Positions 1 through 8,034 of a stretch of DNA of 64,000 nt are shown here, in pieces. This stretch comes from a virus. Position 1 is the stretch's first letter, and every line of letters starts with the position of its first letter. The stretch lies in the IMG/VR virus record IMGVR_UViG_3300049893_000773, positions 1-64,000 of that record, one strand, 5' to 3'. A model generated the notes under the pieces. It was not told the DNA's origin. It did no database searches and was given only the letters and a program-made list of their open reading frames with translations. The position numbers and the translations under genes are program-made.

Positions 1-837
1 ACCTTCATGATCCCTGGGGCAGATGATTATGCTGTTTCTGGCAGTCCATTCTCTGTGACCCAGAGCTTCGATGCCCCCTACAAGGTTGCAACCACCCAGT
101 TCGTTAATGACCTCGGGTCAGTTACACCTGGATTTGTAACCCTGCGAGATTACCTCCCAATTGGGCTTTTCCAGGTAGCTGGGCAGAACTCGACGGGTTC
201 GATTGTGGACAGCCTGAACGGTATCAGTCCTGATGATCTCAGCCTCCGTCCAAGCACCACGGGCCGGTACACGATCCTTCAAAGGACCGGGGACAACAGC
301 TCGAACCAAGTCGTCTTCTTCAACATTCCCAATCTGTACTATGGAATGAAGATCGAACCTGGGAGCCTTGTTCTGCGGGATACCAGCTTCTCTGGGTCCG
401 CGGGCAAGATGGAGTTCACCATCCGAGATGATGGAGAGGGTAACCTCTACCGTTCCAACACTTCTGGTTCCTCTCCTGATTGGGCGAGCCTGGGAAATGT
501 GTTCTACAACGAGGGTGTGGTCCTCTTGAAACACCCATCCTTGTACTTCTTCGGGAAAGATCAGTTCGAACTGACCTTCCAGGGACACCAGAACACCCAC
601 ATCTTGACCTTCAACCTTGCCAAGCGTGCTCAGATGGTAGTTTCTTCAAGTAGCCCCAACTACTTGCCGGTTTCTGCCTCGGATAATGCCAATGACACGG
701 ACCAGCGCTTCGTCTATATCACAGGTATCAACCTGCATGATGACAACCTGAACGTGATCACCCGTACAGCTTTGGCTCAACCAATTGTTGCAAGGACGGG
801 GGACAAATTCCTGTTCAAGGTCAGGATGGACTTCTAA
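1..837 (+). CDS. C-terminal part of a virion structural protein (5' truncated)
   Basis: The frame is open from the first base, before the first ATG at 7, so the gene very probably begins outside the window. At least 276 residues are visible. The product is rich in Ser, Asn, Gly, Phe and aromatic beta-strand patterns, with no catalytic motif. It ends in alternating hydrophobic residues, as in phage baseplate or tail proteins. It lies on the same strand as the late genes and converges with the minus-strand gene whose stop is at 834, overlapping it by four bases. The structural role is inferred from composition and from the surrounding virion genes; the exact protein is not recognised. Confidence 0.7.
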   Translation, partial: TFMIPGADDYAVSGSPFSVTQSFDAPYKVATTQFVNDLGSVTPGFVTLRDYLPIGLFQVAGQNSTGSIVDSLNGISPDDLSLRPSTTGRYTILQRTGDNSSNQVVFFNIPNLYYGMKIEPGSLVLRDTSFSGSAGKMEFTIRDDGEGNLYRSNTSGSSPDWASLGNVFYNEGVVLLKHPSLYFFGKDQFELTFQGHQNTHILTFNLAKRAQMVVSSSSPNYLPVSASDNANDTDQRFVYITGINLHDDNLNVITRTALAQPIVARTGDKFLFKVRMDF

Positions 838-1214
838 AAGTCCATGTAGTCGTCGTAGCCATTCATCACGCTGTCTTCGGCCACTGCCACTTCGGCCTTG
901 CGGATCAATTCCTCTTCGCTGAGAGTTGGCTCCCCCATCTCCATGCGGATATGGTTCTCTTGGGCAAGAAGCTCCACAACGGAGATTGGTGTCCCATCAA
1001 GGGCAAATTCATCAATCTCGATCTCCTCGGGTTCTTCTGGAGACATGTATGTCCCCTTTCTCCCAGGAATGATCCGAGCAGAGACTTGCACCGGGCCAAC
1101 TTCAAGTCCTTGCATGGTCACGGTCACATAGCCTTTGCCAGCAATCATTTCGTGGAGACTACGCTTCACTGCTTCGTGGATCAAGGTTGCTAGCTGCTTT
1201 TTCGTTGTTTTCAT
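834..1214 (-). CDS. Small acidic protein with N-terminal capsid-targeting-like helix
   Basis: The 126-residue product begins MKTTKKQLATLIHEAVKRSL, matching the recurring MK...L..(I/V)xEAV helix of this genome, including an I-H-E site of the type cut by T4-type prohead proteases. The rest is acidic (a run of Glu/Pro near residue 65) and unrecognised. The ATG at 1214 was chosen over an upstream ATG at 1280 because it starts exactly at the shared motif and a TAGTTA late-promoter-like element lies 8 nt upstream. It converges with the structural gene ending at 837. A virion-internal role is inferred from the tag only. Confidence 0.65.
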   Translation of the reverse strand: MKTTKKQLATLIHEAVKRSLHEMIAGKGYVTVTMQGLEVGPVQVSARIIPGRKGTYMSPEEPEEIEIDEFALDGTPISVVELLAQENHIRMEMGEPTLSEEELIRKAEVAVAEDSVMNGYDDYMDF

Positions 1215-1222
1215 TTCTTTTC

Positions 1223-1228
1223 TAACTA
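1223..1228 (-). promoter_or_regulatory. Putative late promoter TAGTTA
   Basis: TAGTTA on the minus strand, 8 nt before the ATG at 1214. It is one of about twenty TAnTTA elements found upstream of late genes in this window. Confidence 0.4.
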
Positions 1229-1238
1229 TCCCCCTTCC

Positions 1239-1264
1239 TTCCTCTCTATGGTTATCTTCCACTG
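1239..1264 (-). repeat. Copy A of a 26-bp inverted repeat pair
   Basis: Read on the minus strand, this stretch begins CAGTGGAAGATAACCA. It matches 22303-22328 (plus strand) over 26 bases with one mismatch, followed in both copies by a G run and a TAnTTA element. It is upstream of the gene at 834-1214. Function unknown. Confidence 0.6.
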
Positions 1265-1315
1265 TGAAAAGAGTTCTCATTTTCCTTTGCTGCCTCCCTC
1301 AGCCATACTCCCATC

Positions 1316-1819
1316 ATGGTCACTCCCATCAAGAAGAAGAGAAAAAGGAAAAAGCGGTACAAGACAGGTGTCCACAAGAGCCCAAAGTGTGCCACCCCCA
1401 TTGAATACCGCTCAGGGTGGGAGAAAGAGGTCTGCATCTTCCTGGACAACGATCCCAATGTCGTTGAATACGGGTATGAGTGCGTAACCATTCCATACGT
1501 CTCCAACGCTCGGACAGGCAAGATCCGCACCTACTACCCGGACTTCTTGGTCACCTACAAGGATGGGACAAAAAAGCTCATCGAGGTGAAAAGACGAGAC
1601 AAATTGGCCGATCCCAAGGTACTAAAGAAGGCGAAAGCGGCAGAAGAATGGGCAAAAAGGCAAAACATCGCGTACGAGTTCTGGACGAACACGATCATCA
1701 TGGCTCTGAAGAAGCTGAACCATGCGAACGACCCGCCGAAGCCAAGGAAGCCTCGGAAGCGTCGATCCGTGAAGAAAGCGTCGATCCCCCGCACGAGGAA
1801 GGCGAGGAAACGATCGTAG
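1316..1819 (+). CDS. PD-(D/E)XK nuclease-like protein, T4 gp4 / TnsA-N type
   Basis: A 167-residue protein with very basic ends (KKKRKRKKRYK at the N terminus, Arg/Lys-rich C terminus) around a compact nuclease-like core. The core shows an YRSGWE helix, an E..TIPY strand, YYPDFLV (acidic residue of the PD motif) and LIEVK (ExK). This order is shared by TnsA N-terminal nucleases and the T4 gp4 head-completion family. In a phage with a T4-type head the gp4 role is the more likely one, but sequence alone does not separate it from a DNA-processing endonuclease. Its 3' end overlaps the following RuvC reading frame by about 170 bases in the -1 frame. Confidence 0.7.
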   Translation: MVTPIKKKRKRKKRYKTGVHKSPKCATPIEYRSGWEKEVCIFLDNDPNVVEYGYECVTIPYVSNARTGKIRTYYPDFLVTYKDGTKKLIEVKRRDKLADPKVLKKAKAAEEWAKRQNIAYEFWTNTIIMALKKLNHANDPPKPRKPRKRRSVKKASIPRTRKARKRS

Positions 1820-2367
1820 ACCTTGGGTTGGACATCTCCACGTCCATTACGGGTGTGGCTCTCCTGGACACCTCTGGCTCGATGGTATTCATGAGCCACG
1901 TTCCCTTGACTTCCAAGAAGTACACCAACCTCTTCCAGAAGGCTGACGCCGTTCTGGAGTGGATGAAGGAACAGCTCCCGAAGAAGATCAAGGTACGACG
2001 CATCTTTGTCGAGGCCAACGCCAAGGGTTTCTCTGCTGGGTTCTCCTCGGCTGACACCCTGTTCACCTTGGCGAAGATGAACGTCTTGGTCAGCTATTTG
2101 AGCCACAAGCACTTTGGAGTGCCGGTTCACGACGTGAATGTAACCTCCGCTCGCTCCAAGATTGGGTACAAAGACAACCGCTCCATCAAGCGCCCAGTGA
2201 AAGAGAAAGTCCGGGAGTTCGTCCTCCTATGCTACCCGGATCTCCCATTTGAAACCAGGGAGGTCAAGGTGGGAAAGAAGAAGGGGACAAGAGTGCCTGT
2301 GGCAGGTGCGGCTGATGAAATTGATGCCTGGGTCATTTGCCGAGGCGGTCAACTTACTGTAGCGTAG
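1648..2367 (+). CDS. RuvC-like Holliday junction resolvase
   Basis: Shows the RNase H-fold RuvC pattern: VDLGLDISTSITGVAL (first catalytic Asp), FVEANAKGFSAG (Glu strand), then VTSARSKIGYKD, and a C-terminal AADEIDAWVIC with the final acidic pair. It would resolve branched DNA during recombination-dependent replication and packaging. The domain starts right after the upstream stop, yet the nearest ATG in frame is 1648, inside the nuclease gene. From there a 60-residue acidic leader precedes the domain. TTG at 1828 would remove the first strand. The true start is unsettled, and a -1 frameshift fusion with the upstream nuclease is possible. Confidence 0.75.
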   Translation: MGKKAKHRVRVLDEHDHHGSEEAEPCERPAEAKEASEASIREESVDPPHEEGEETIVDLGLDISTSITGVALLDTSGSMVFMSHVPLTSKKYTNLFQKADAVLEWMKEQLPKKIKVRRIFVEANAKGFSAGFSSADTLFTLAKMNVLVSYLSHKHFGVPVHDVNVTSARSKIGYKDNRSIKRPVKEKVREFVLLCYPDLPFETREVKVGKKKGTRVPVAGAADEIDAWVICRGGQLTVA

Positions 2368-2373
2368 CAACGC

Positions 2374-3396
2374 ATGGCCTCACAGAGAGAAATCATCGAA
2401 TTCATCGAAAATGCATTTGGTACGGGTACGCTTTCAAATGGCGGCTTGAACATCTCTGTTGTATGCCCTATCTGTGCGGAACGTCAAGATAATCTCCAAA
2501 AGAGGAAGCTGGTTATCCGCACGGATGACTTCTTGACCCATTGCTGGGTGTGTGGGTATCGGTCCACCAATCTCGTAAATCTACTTTCGGCCTACCATCC
2601 AGCCCTCCTCCCGGAGTACAAGAAGAAGTTTCGGATCAAAGCCCGAGAGCGCAAGCTTTGCAACTTCACCGAAACAATCAAATTGCTGGCGGAAGGTAAG
2701 GAGCCGGTCAAGAAGGAACTGAATCCGGCTCTCACTCTCCCGGCTGGATTCAAGATGCTCGCCCTGGATCTGAAGCCAAAAGACGGAATTACTCGTCGGG
2801 CACTTCAATACCTCTTCAAGCGTGGGTTGACCGAGGCAGACCTGTGGCGTTGGAAGATCGGAATTGCCACAACTCCACCCGGAGAAGGGGAACAGGACTT
2901 CCGGTACAGGGTCATCGTCCCTTCCTTTGATTCCATGGGGAAGCTCAACTTCTTTGTGGGTCGAGCCTTCCTCCCAGGATGGAAGGGACCACCCTACTCC
3001 AATCCACCCTTGAAGCGGGAGGAACTTGTCTTCAATGAATTGAACATCGACTGGACCAAGGAGCTCACCCTGGTTGAAGGTGTCTTTGACATGATCAAGG
3101 CCAATGACAACACCACCTGCATCCTGGGATCATCCTTTGATTCCTCCTATAAGCTCTTCCAGGAGATCGTACGCCATCAGACCCCCGTACTCCTTGCTCT
3201 CGATCCAGATGCCAAGGGAAAGGCGCTGAAAGCCGCCAAAGCCCTCCTGGAGTACGGAGTCACCGTCAGGTTCCTGGAGCTACCCCCAGGGATCAAAGAC
3301 GTGGGCGAATTGAAGAAGGGGGAGTTTAACACCTATTCGGAACGTGCGAAGCTCATGACGATGGAAGACTTCTTCCAGATGAAGTTGAGGGAATGA
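2374..3396 (+). CDS. DNA primase (DnaG/T4 gp61-like, zinc finger plus TOPRIM)
   Basis: 340 residues. The N terminus has a zinc-finger pattern CPIC (about 31-34) and HCWVC (about 57-61), as in CHC2-type primases. The second half has TOPRIM features: LTLVEGVFDMIKA with the catalytic Glu, LLALDPDAKGKALKAAK with the D-x-D pair, and a closing KDVGEL. It should synthesise RNA primers for lagging-strand replication. The size fits T4 gp61 (about 340 residues) and there is no helicase domain. The ATG follows RuvC closely without a clear Shine-Dalgarno, so translational coupling is likely. Confidence 0.85.
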   Translation: MASQREIIEFIENAFGTGTLSNGGLNISVVCPICAERQDNLQKRKLVIRTDDFLTHCWVCGYRSTNLVNLLSAYHPALLPEYKKKFRIKARERKLCNFTETIKLLAEGKEPVKKELNPALTLPAGFKMLALDLKPKDGITRRALQYLFKRGLTEADLWRWKIGIATTPPGEGEQDFRYRVIVPSFDSMGKLNFFVGRAFLPGWKGPPYSNPPLKREELVFNELNIDWTKELTLVEGVFDMIKANDNTTCILGSSFDSSYKLFQEIVRHQTPVLLALDPDAKGKALKAAKALLEYGVTVRFLELPPGIKDVGELKKGEFNTYSERAKLMTMEDFFQMKLRE

Positions 3397-3399
3397 GCA

Positions 3400-3636
3400 A
3401 TGTCAAAGTGGCATAAACGTGTGATTATCCAGGGAAAACTTGGTGAGTTGTCGAAGGTGGAGGAAGAGCTGGAAGAGGCTTTTGACGCTGAGGAGCGAGG
3501 ACAAACGCTTATGCTCCTATTCGAGCTTTCCGACATCATTGGTGCTTGCGGTCTTGTTGCGGCCAAGTACGGCTTGTCGCTGGATGACCTTGTGAAGTTC
3601 TCCAAGCTCAGAAGCGAGGTGGCGAAAAATGGTTGA
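3400..3636 (+). CDS. MazG-like all-alpha NTP pyrophosphatase
   Basis: A 78-residue all-helical protein. ELSKVEEELEEAF gives the E-x-x-E metal-binding pair and LFELSDIIGA gives the second E...D pair of the MazG/HisE nucleotide pyrophosphohydrolase fold, followed by YGLSLDDL, which is common in this family. It is shorter than a full MazG domain (about 100 residues) but keeps the core helices. It would hydrolyse a nucleoside triphosphate to the monophosphate; the substrate cannot be read from sequence. Its stop overlaps the start of the next gene by 8 nt, so the two are co-translated. Confidence 0.65.
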   Translation: MSKWHKRVIIQGKLGELSKVEEELEEAFDAEERGQTLMLLFELSDIIGACGLVAAKYGLSLDDLVKFSKLRSEVAKNG

Positions 3637-4312
3637 CCTGGACCAGTACGTGCGAAACGGCGTCTTCTTCCCGGATCACAAGCTCTCCATGCTTGAAGCG
3701 GACCTCTTCAGGGACATGGAAACGGTCTTGTGTTTCCGGGGTTTTCAATACCTTTCCGTCCCCTCGGTGGTCACCAAGGAGACCTACGAGCGGCAAGGGA
3801 CGATCCCCTGGGAGAAGGTATTCAAGATTGGAGAGGATCATGCTCTGGCCGGTTCCGCAGAACAGGGAATCCTTGAGATGTTCACCGGGAAAACGGTGGA
3901 TCGACTCAGTAAGTTTTACGCCAAGAATCAGTGTTTCAGGAATGAGAACAAGCCCTACGAGGGGTTGAAGCGTCTTCGCGAGTTCTTGAAGATGGAGCAG
4001 TTCCTCTTTGTCCCGGAGGATAGAGCCGAGGAGTTCATGGAGGAATCCATGGGGATCGTTACTGGCTTCCTACAACGTCATCACATCAAATACCGCATTG
4101 TCGATATGACCGAAAAGGACGAGGGCTACCACCTGGAGAAGAAGGACGTTGAGGTTTACACCAAGTCCTATGGCTGGCTGGAGACACACTCCTGTTCCTA
4201 CTTTGGTCATGAGCAGACAAAGCGCTTTGGCATTGACGGTGGAATGACCACGATCAGTAACACCGCAATCGCCTCTCCTCGAATCCTGGTCCCTTTCCTT
4301 GAGCGCGGATAA
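3629..4312 (+). CDS. Stand-alone seryl-tRNA-synthetase-like catalytic core
   Basis: The 227 residues line up with the class II SerRS core. LAGSAEQG (about 73-80) stands for the TxE serine-binding loop. CFRNEN...GLKRLREFLKMEQF (102-125) is motif 2. VPEDRAEEFMEE and YRIVDM match the SerRS beta sheet. ETHSCSYFGHEQTKRFGI matches the family's EISSCSN..D.QARR region. NTAIASPRILVPFLE (211-225) is motif 3 with its Arg. The N-terminal tRNA-binding coiled coil is absent and motif 1 is weak. It may aminoacylate a non-tRNA acceptor, as known amino acid:carrier-protein ligases do, or be a regulator. The overlap with the MazG-like gene points to joint expression. Confidence 0.75.
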   Translation: MVDLDQYVRNGVFFPDHKLSMLEADLFRDMETVLCFRGFQYLSVPSVVTKETYERQGTIPWEKVFKIGEDHALAGSAEQGILEMFTGKTVDRLSKFYAKNQCFRNENKPYEGLKRLREFLKMEQFLFVPEDRAEEFMEESMGIVTGFLQRHHIKYRIVDMTEKDEGYHLEKKDVEVYTKSYGWLETHSCSYFGHEQTKRFGIDGGMTTISNTAIASPRILVPFLERG

Positions 4313-4330
4313 ACTCAGCTAGGATCGTGG

Positions 4331-4336
4331 TATACT
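4331..4336 (+). promoter_or_regulatory. Putative sigma70-type extended -10 promoter
   Basis: TGG-TATACT lies 24 nt upstream of the Mre11-Rad50 ATG in an intergenic gap. It differs from the TAnTTA late element and has no clear -35, so an extended -10, early or middle promoter is the best reading. Confidence 0.4.
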
Positions 4337-4360
4337 CTCTTCTTCGGACAGAAGTAAACC

Positions 4361-7300
4361 ATGAAAATTGCTCACATTTCCGACATTCACTGGATGGGAC
4401 TCTCGCGACACGAGGAGTACACTCGGGCTTTCACAATCCTGTTCTCCAAGCTTCGTGAGATCCGACCCGATGCAATCTTCCTGGGGGGAGATTACTTCCA
4501 CACCAAGACTTCTGGCATCTCCCCCGAGGTGATCGACCGTCTTGCCTGGATGTTCAAGTCCTTTGGGGATATTGCTCCGACGCATGCTATCCTTGGCAAC
4601 CACGATGGTAACCTCGCCAACGAAAGCAGGGAAGATGCCATTTCGCCTATTGTGAAGGCGATGGACTACGACAGGGTAAAACTCTACAAGGGTTCCACCG
4701 AAGTGGACATTGGAGACTTCAACTCAGCCGAGGTTTGCCTTTGCGTGTTCTCTTGCTTCGATAAATCCGGCTGGAACGAGGTTTGCCCGGTTGAAGGGGC
4801 TATCAACATCGCTGCATTCCATGGCTCCGTTGGTGGATCGACCATGGACAATGGCTGGATCATGCCGGATGCCAAGGCAGAGGTCCAACTCTCGATGTTC
4901 GATGGTTACGACTTCGTACTCCTGGGAGACATTCACAAGCGTCAGTTCCTTGCCGAGAGACGGGACAAGAATGGGGTGATGAAGCCTTACGCAGCCTATC
5001 CCGGCTCCTTGATTCAGCAGAATCATGGGGAGGATGAGGTCAAGGGTTTCCTTTTGTGGGATATTCGGGCAAAAGATGACTGGGACGTTGAGTTCATCGA
5101 AATTCCCAACTCCCAACCATTCTTGACGATCCCATGGATGGGGTCCGCTCAAGAGACCGCCGATGCCGTTTCGGCTGTTCGAGGCAAGATCCTCCCAGGC
5201 TCTCGGTTCAGGGTGGATTCGGTTGCTCCCTTGCTTTCCGCCGAACAGCGTCAGGTGGAACAACTCTTGCTCCAGGCATTCAAGGCCGAGTCGGTGTGCT
5301 TCCAATCGAAGCTCAAGAACCGTTATGACTCAGTGACCACCGGAGAAACAACGGTTAAGAAGTCGTCCCTGCGGAACAGTCCCGACGTGATGCGTGCGCT
5401 CTACGCTCAATTCCTTAATGGGAATGTCAAGAAGTTCCCGCTTTCTCCAGAGCAAGTTGAGCTTGGGAACGCTTTGATTGACAAGTTCATGGTCAAGGCA
5501 AAGGACACCGAGAAGGAGACCGTCCGTGATGTTTCATGGAGCCTGAAGAGCATCGAGTTCGACAACCTGTATCGGTATGGCCCAGGCAACAAGTTGAATC
5601 TTGAGGTCCTTGATGGCGTGGTTGGCGTATTCGGCAAGAACAAGACAGGCAAGAGCAGCCTTGTGGGTGCCCTCCTCTACACCCTTTTCAATGGCTCGGA
5701 TCGAGATGGGATTACACGCAACGGCCACATTATGAATCAGTCCAAGAACCACTGCCAAGCGAAGGCTGTGATCAGTGTTGACGGGACGGATTACGTGATT
5801 GAACGCAGTTCTGCCCGTACAGAGCTTCCAAAGAAGGGAAAGAAGTCCGGGGAGCAATTCGACCCAGAGAAGACGGAAACCAAGCTGTCTTTCTACCGCC
5901 TTACACCGTCTGGAAGGGTGGAACTGAATGGCATCAACCGAGAGGACACCGACAAGGCTATCAGGAGGCTGCTGGGGAGCCCAGATGACTTCCTGGCCAC
6001 CTCCGTGGCAACCCAAAGACGCATGGAATCCTTCATTGATGAAGGACCGACGGCAAGAAAGACGATCCTCAATCGCTTTCTGGACCTGGAGGTCTTTGAG
6101 ACGCTTCATTCCTATGCAAAAGAGGAAACAGCGTCCTTGACAGCAAAGATGGCGGCTCTCCCTCTGATGGACCAAGAGGAGGGTGAGGCGTTGAATGACA
6201 AAATTGCCGAGCTTGAGAAGGACATCTCAAACATCGACAACGACCTCGTTGAATTTCGAGCTTTGGACGCTCAACAGCAAGGTTGGTTGGCGAAGAATGA
6301 CACCCTTCACATCAACCGGAACCTGAACGCCCTTCGGGAGGAACTCGCCCAGAAGAAGCAACTCTTGAGCAAGTACAAGGTCCAGCGGGTCACGTTTGCC
6401 CAGAATGTGGCAGCTATGAAGGAGAATATCGCTGCTTTCTCGGCCAAGATCGAGCGCACCAATCCAGCGGAATTCACGGATGGCGTCAAGAGGTTGGCCG
6501 AGTTGACAGCCAAGTTCAACACGACTGACGGCTTGGTTCGTGAGGTGTCCGATCGCCTTCAGAACCAGGAAAAGAACGTGCGGAAGCTGTCCTTGGTTCC
6601 GTGCGGGGACAGCTTTCCTGAGTGCCGGTACATCAAGGATGCCCATGAAGACAAGAAGATCCTGGGCAACACACAGCAAAAGCTGGCCGAACTCTCTTCT
6701 GTCCTCAAGGAATTGACGGAAGCCGTGAAGGCAGAGAAGGAGCAGCGTTTTGCTGAGAAGCTTTTGCAGTACAACGAGGCAAAGTCGAAGCTTCAACTCC
6801 TTGAGGCCAATCTCAAGACCGAGGAAGCCAAACTTCAATCTCTGGACAACCTGGAGGTTGTAGCAGCGGAAGCCGTGGCCCGTTTGATCCCCCAGGTGGA
6901 AGAGCTTGAGGCGGAACTCAACACCTACAACCTGGAAGCCATCAAGGAAATGGAACGCAAGTGCCGAGAGTTGAAGGATAAGCTAGCCTTCATGGAGCGG
7001 CAGAAGGGAGCCAACGTTGCCCTGCTTGCCAAGCTCCAGGTTCGTCAAGAAATGATGGAAAAGGCCGCTGTTGATCGAGAGGCTCTTGCGAAGGAATTGA
7101 AGGTTCTGGAGTCTGTCCAGGCTGCTTTTCACCGAAATGGCATCCCGGCAATTGTCCTGAAGACTCAACTCCCTGCGATCAATCAGGAAATTGACCAACT
7201 CCTTGGAGGGTTGGTGGACTTCCGCATCATCTTCGAGACGGAACCCGGCTCCAACTCCCTTGACATCCTGATTGAGGATGGTCATTCCAAGAGGCCATTG

Positions 7301-7579
7301 GAGCTTGGTTCTGGCATGGAAAAGATGATCGCTTCCATTGCGATCAGGGTTGCCCTGGTCAACCTCTCCAACCTGCCCAAGGCCGACATCTTCATTATCG
7401 ACGAGGGCTTCAATGCCCTGGATGAGGAGCACGTTGGCAAGTGCCTGGAGCTTCTCCAGGGACTCAAGCAGCACTTCAAGACCATCCTGGTGATCTCTCA
7501 CATGCAGCGGGTTAAAGAGGCATCTGATTCGATCATCGAGGTGGTTTCGACAGGTATGGATTCAAGGATTGAGGCGTAA
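4361..7579 (+). CDS. Fused Mre11-Rad50 (T4 gp47-gp46) recombination nuclease
   Basis: One 1072-residue chain. Residues 1 to about 370 are an Mre11/SbcD phosphoesterase: HISDIH (motif I), FLGGDYFH (II), ILGNHD (III), AFHGS (IV), LLGDIH (V). From about 385 it is Rad50/SbcC: Walker A FGKNKTGKSS (about 423), long coiled coils, a hook-like CGDSFPEC near 745 where a CxxC zinc hook is usual, signature LELGSGMEKM, Walker B IFIIDEGFNALD (about 1007) and a distal ISHMQR. In T4 these are two proteins that process DNA ends and promote recombination-dependent replication and host DNA breakdown. The junction is continuous, with no internal stop. Confidence 0.9.
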   Translation: MKIAHISDIHWMGLSRHEEYTRAFTILFSKLREIRPDAIFLGGDYFHTKTSGISPEVIDRLAWMFKSFGDIAPTHAILGNHDGNLANESREDAISPIVKAMDYDRVKLYKGSTEVDIGDFNSAEVCLCVFSCFDKSGWNEVCPVEGAINIAAFHGSVGGSTMDNGWIMPDAKAEVQLSMFDGYDFVLLGDIHKRQFLAERRDKNGVMKPYAAYPGSLIQQNHGEDEVKGFLLWDIRAKDDWDVEFIEIPNSQPFLTIPWMGSAQETADAVSAVRGKILPGSRFRVDSVAPLLSAEQRQVEQLLLQAFKAESVCFQSKLKNRYDSVTTGETTVKKSSLRNSPDVMRALYAQFLNGNVKKFPLSPEQVELGNALIDKFMVKAKDTEKETVRDVSWSLKSIEFDNLYRYGPGNKLNLEVLDGVVGVFGKNKTGKSSLVGALLYTLFNGSDRDGITRNGHIMNQSKNHCQAKAVISVDGTDYVIERSSARTELPKKGKKSGEQFDPEKTETKLSFYRLTPSGRVELNGINREDTDKAIRRLLGSPDDFLATSVATQRRMESFIDEGPTARKTILNRFLDLEVFETLHSYAKEETASLTAKMAALPLMDQEEGEALNDKIAELEKDISNIDNDLVEFRALDAQQQGWLAKNDTLHINRNLNALREELAQKKQLLSKYKVQRVTFAQNVAAMKENIAAFSAKIERTNPAEFTDGVKRLAELTAKFNTTDGLVREVSDRLQNQEKNVRKLSLVPCGDSFPECRYIKDAHEDKKILGNTQQKLAELSSVLKELTEAVKAEKEQRFAEKLLQYNEAKSKLQLLEANLKTEEAKLQSLDNLEVVAAEAVARLIPQVEELEAELNTYNLEAIKEMERKCRELKDKLAFMERQKGANVALLAKLQVRQEMMEKAAVDREALAKELKVLESVQAAFHRNGIPAIVLKTQLPAINQEIDQLLGGLVDFRIIFETEPGSNSLDILIEDGHSKRPLELGSGMEKMIASIAIRVALVNLSNLPKADIFIIDEGFNALDEEHVGKCLELLQGLKQHFKTILVISHMQRVKEASDSIIEVVSTGMDSRIEA

Positions 7580-7581
7580 CC

Positions 7582-8034
7582 ATGTACTTCAAATGTCGAT
7601 ATTGCCACAAAGACATTGTAGGATCGGACAACAGAGCCCACATCTACTACCGAGGTGATGACTCTGACGATCCCGAGCCGTACTACTTTGTTCATGTTGC
7701 CTGCTCAAAAGCGCATATTGCTTCGATCTCTGGGAGCAGCAGCAGCCATGAACATGACTCCGGGGAGATTGCCTGCACCTTCTGCAAGAAGGGGGTTACC
7801 GGCGAGGCTTTGATCAGGTACAAGTACGAGGACCACTACGTGGATGAGACCCTCGTCTTCCATCGCACCTGTGAGAAGCCTTATCGCCTTTTCCAGGCCG
7901 GAAAAGTCCATCAGTGTCCCAAGTGCGAGGGACTTGGATTCATCATGGTCAACAATAGCACCTGTAAGCTTTGTGAAGGGGATGGCATGCTGGAGAAGCC
8001 CGCAATCCCCATTGATTGGAAGAAGGCCCCGTGA
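7582..8034 (+). CDS. Multi-zinc-binding small protein
   Basis: 150 residues with at least four Cys/His clusters: CRYCHKD at the start, HVACSKAH, CTFCKKG plus HRTCEK in the middle, then CPKCEGLGF and CKLCEGDGM. The last pair resembles the CxxCxGxG repeats of the DnaJ zinc domain. It probably binds two to three zinc ions. It begins three bases after the Mre11-Rad50 stop, so it is in the same operon. No enzymatic motif is seen, and the function is not assigned. Confidence 0.65.
   Translation: MYFKCRYCHKDIVGSDNRAHIYYRGDDSDDPEPYYFVHVACSKAHIASISGSSSSHEHDSGEIACTFCKKGVTGEALIRYKYEDHYVDETLVFHRTCEKPYRLFQAGKVHQCPKCEGLGFIMVNNSTCKLCEGDGMLEKPAIPIDWKKAP

Noticed and set aside
4299-4336. Full sigma70 promoter with -35 TTGAGC and -10 TATACT
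   Set aside because: The spacing is 26 bases, too long for a -35/-10 pair; only the extended -10 was kept.
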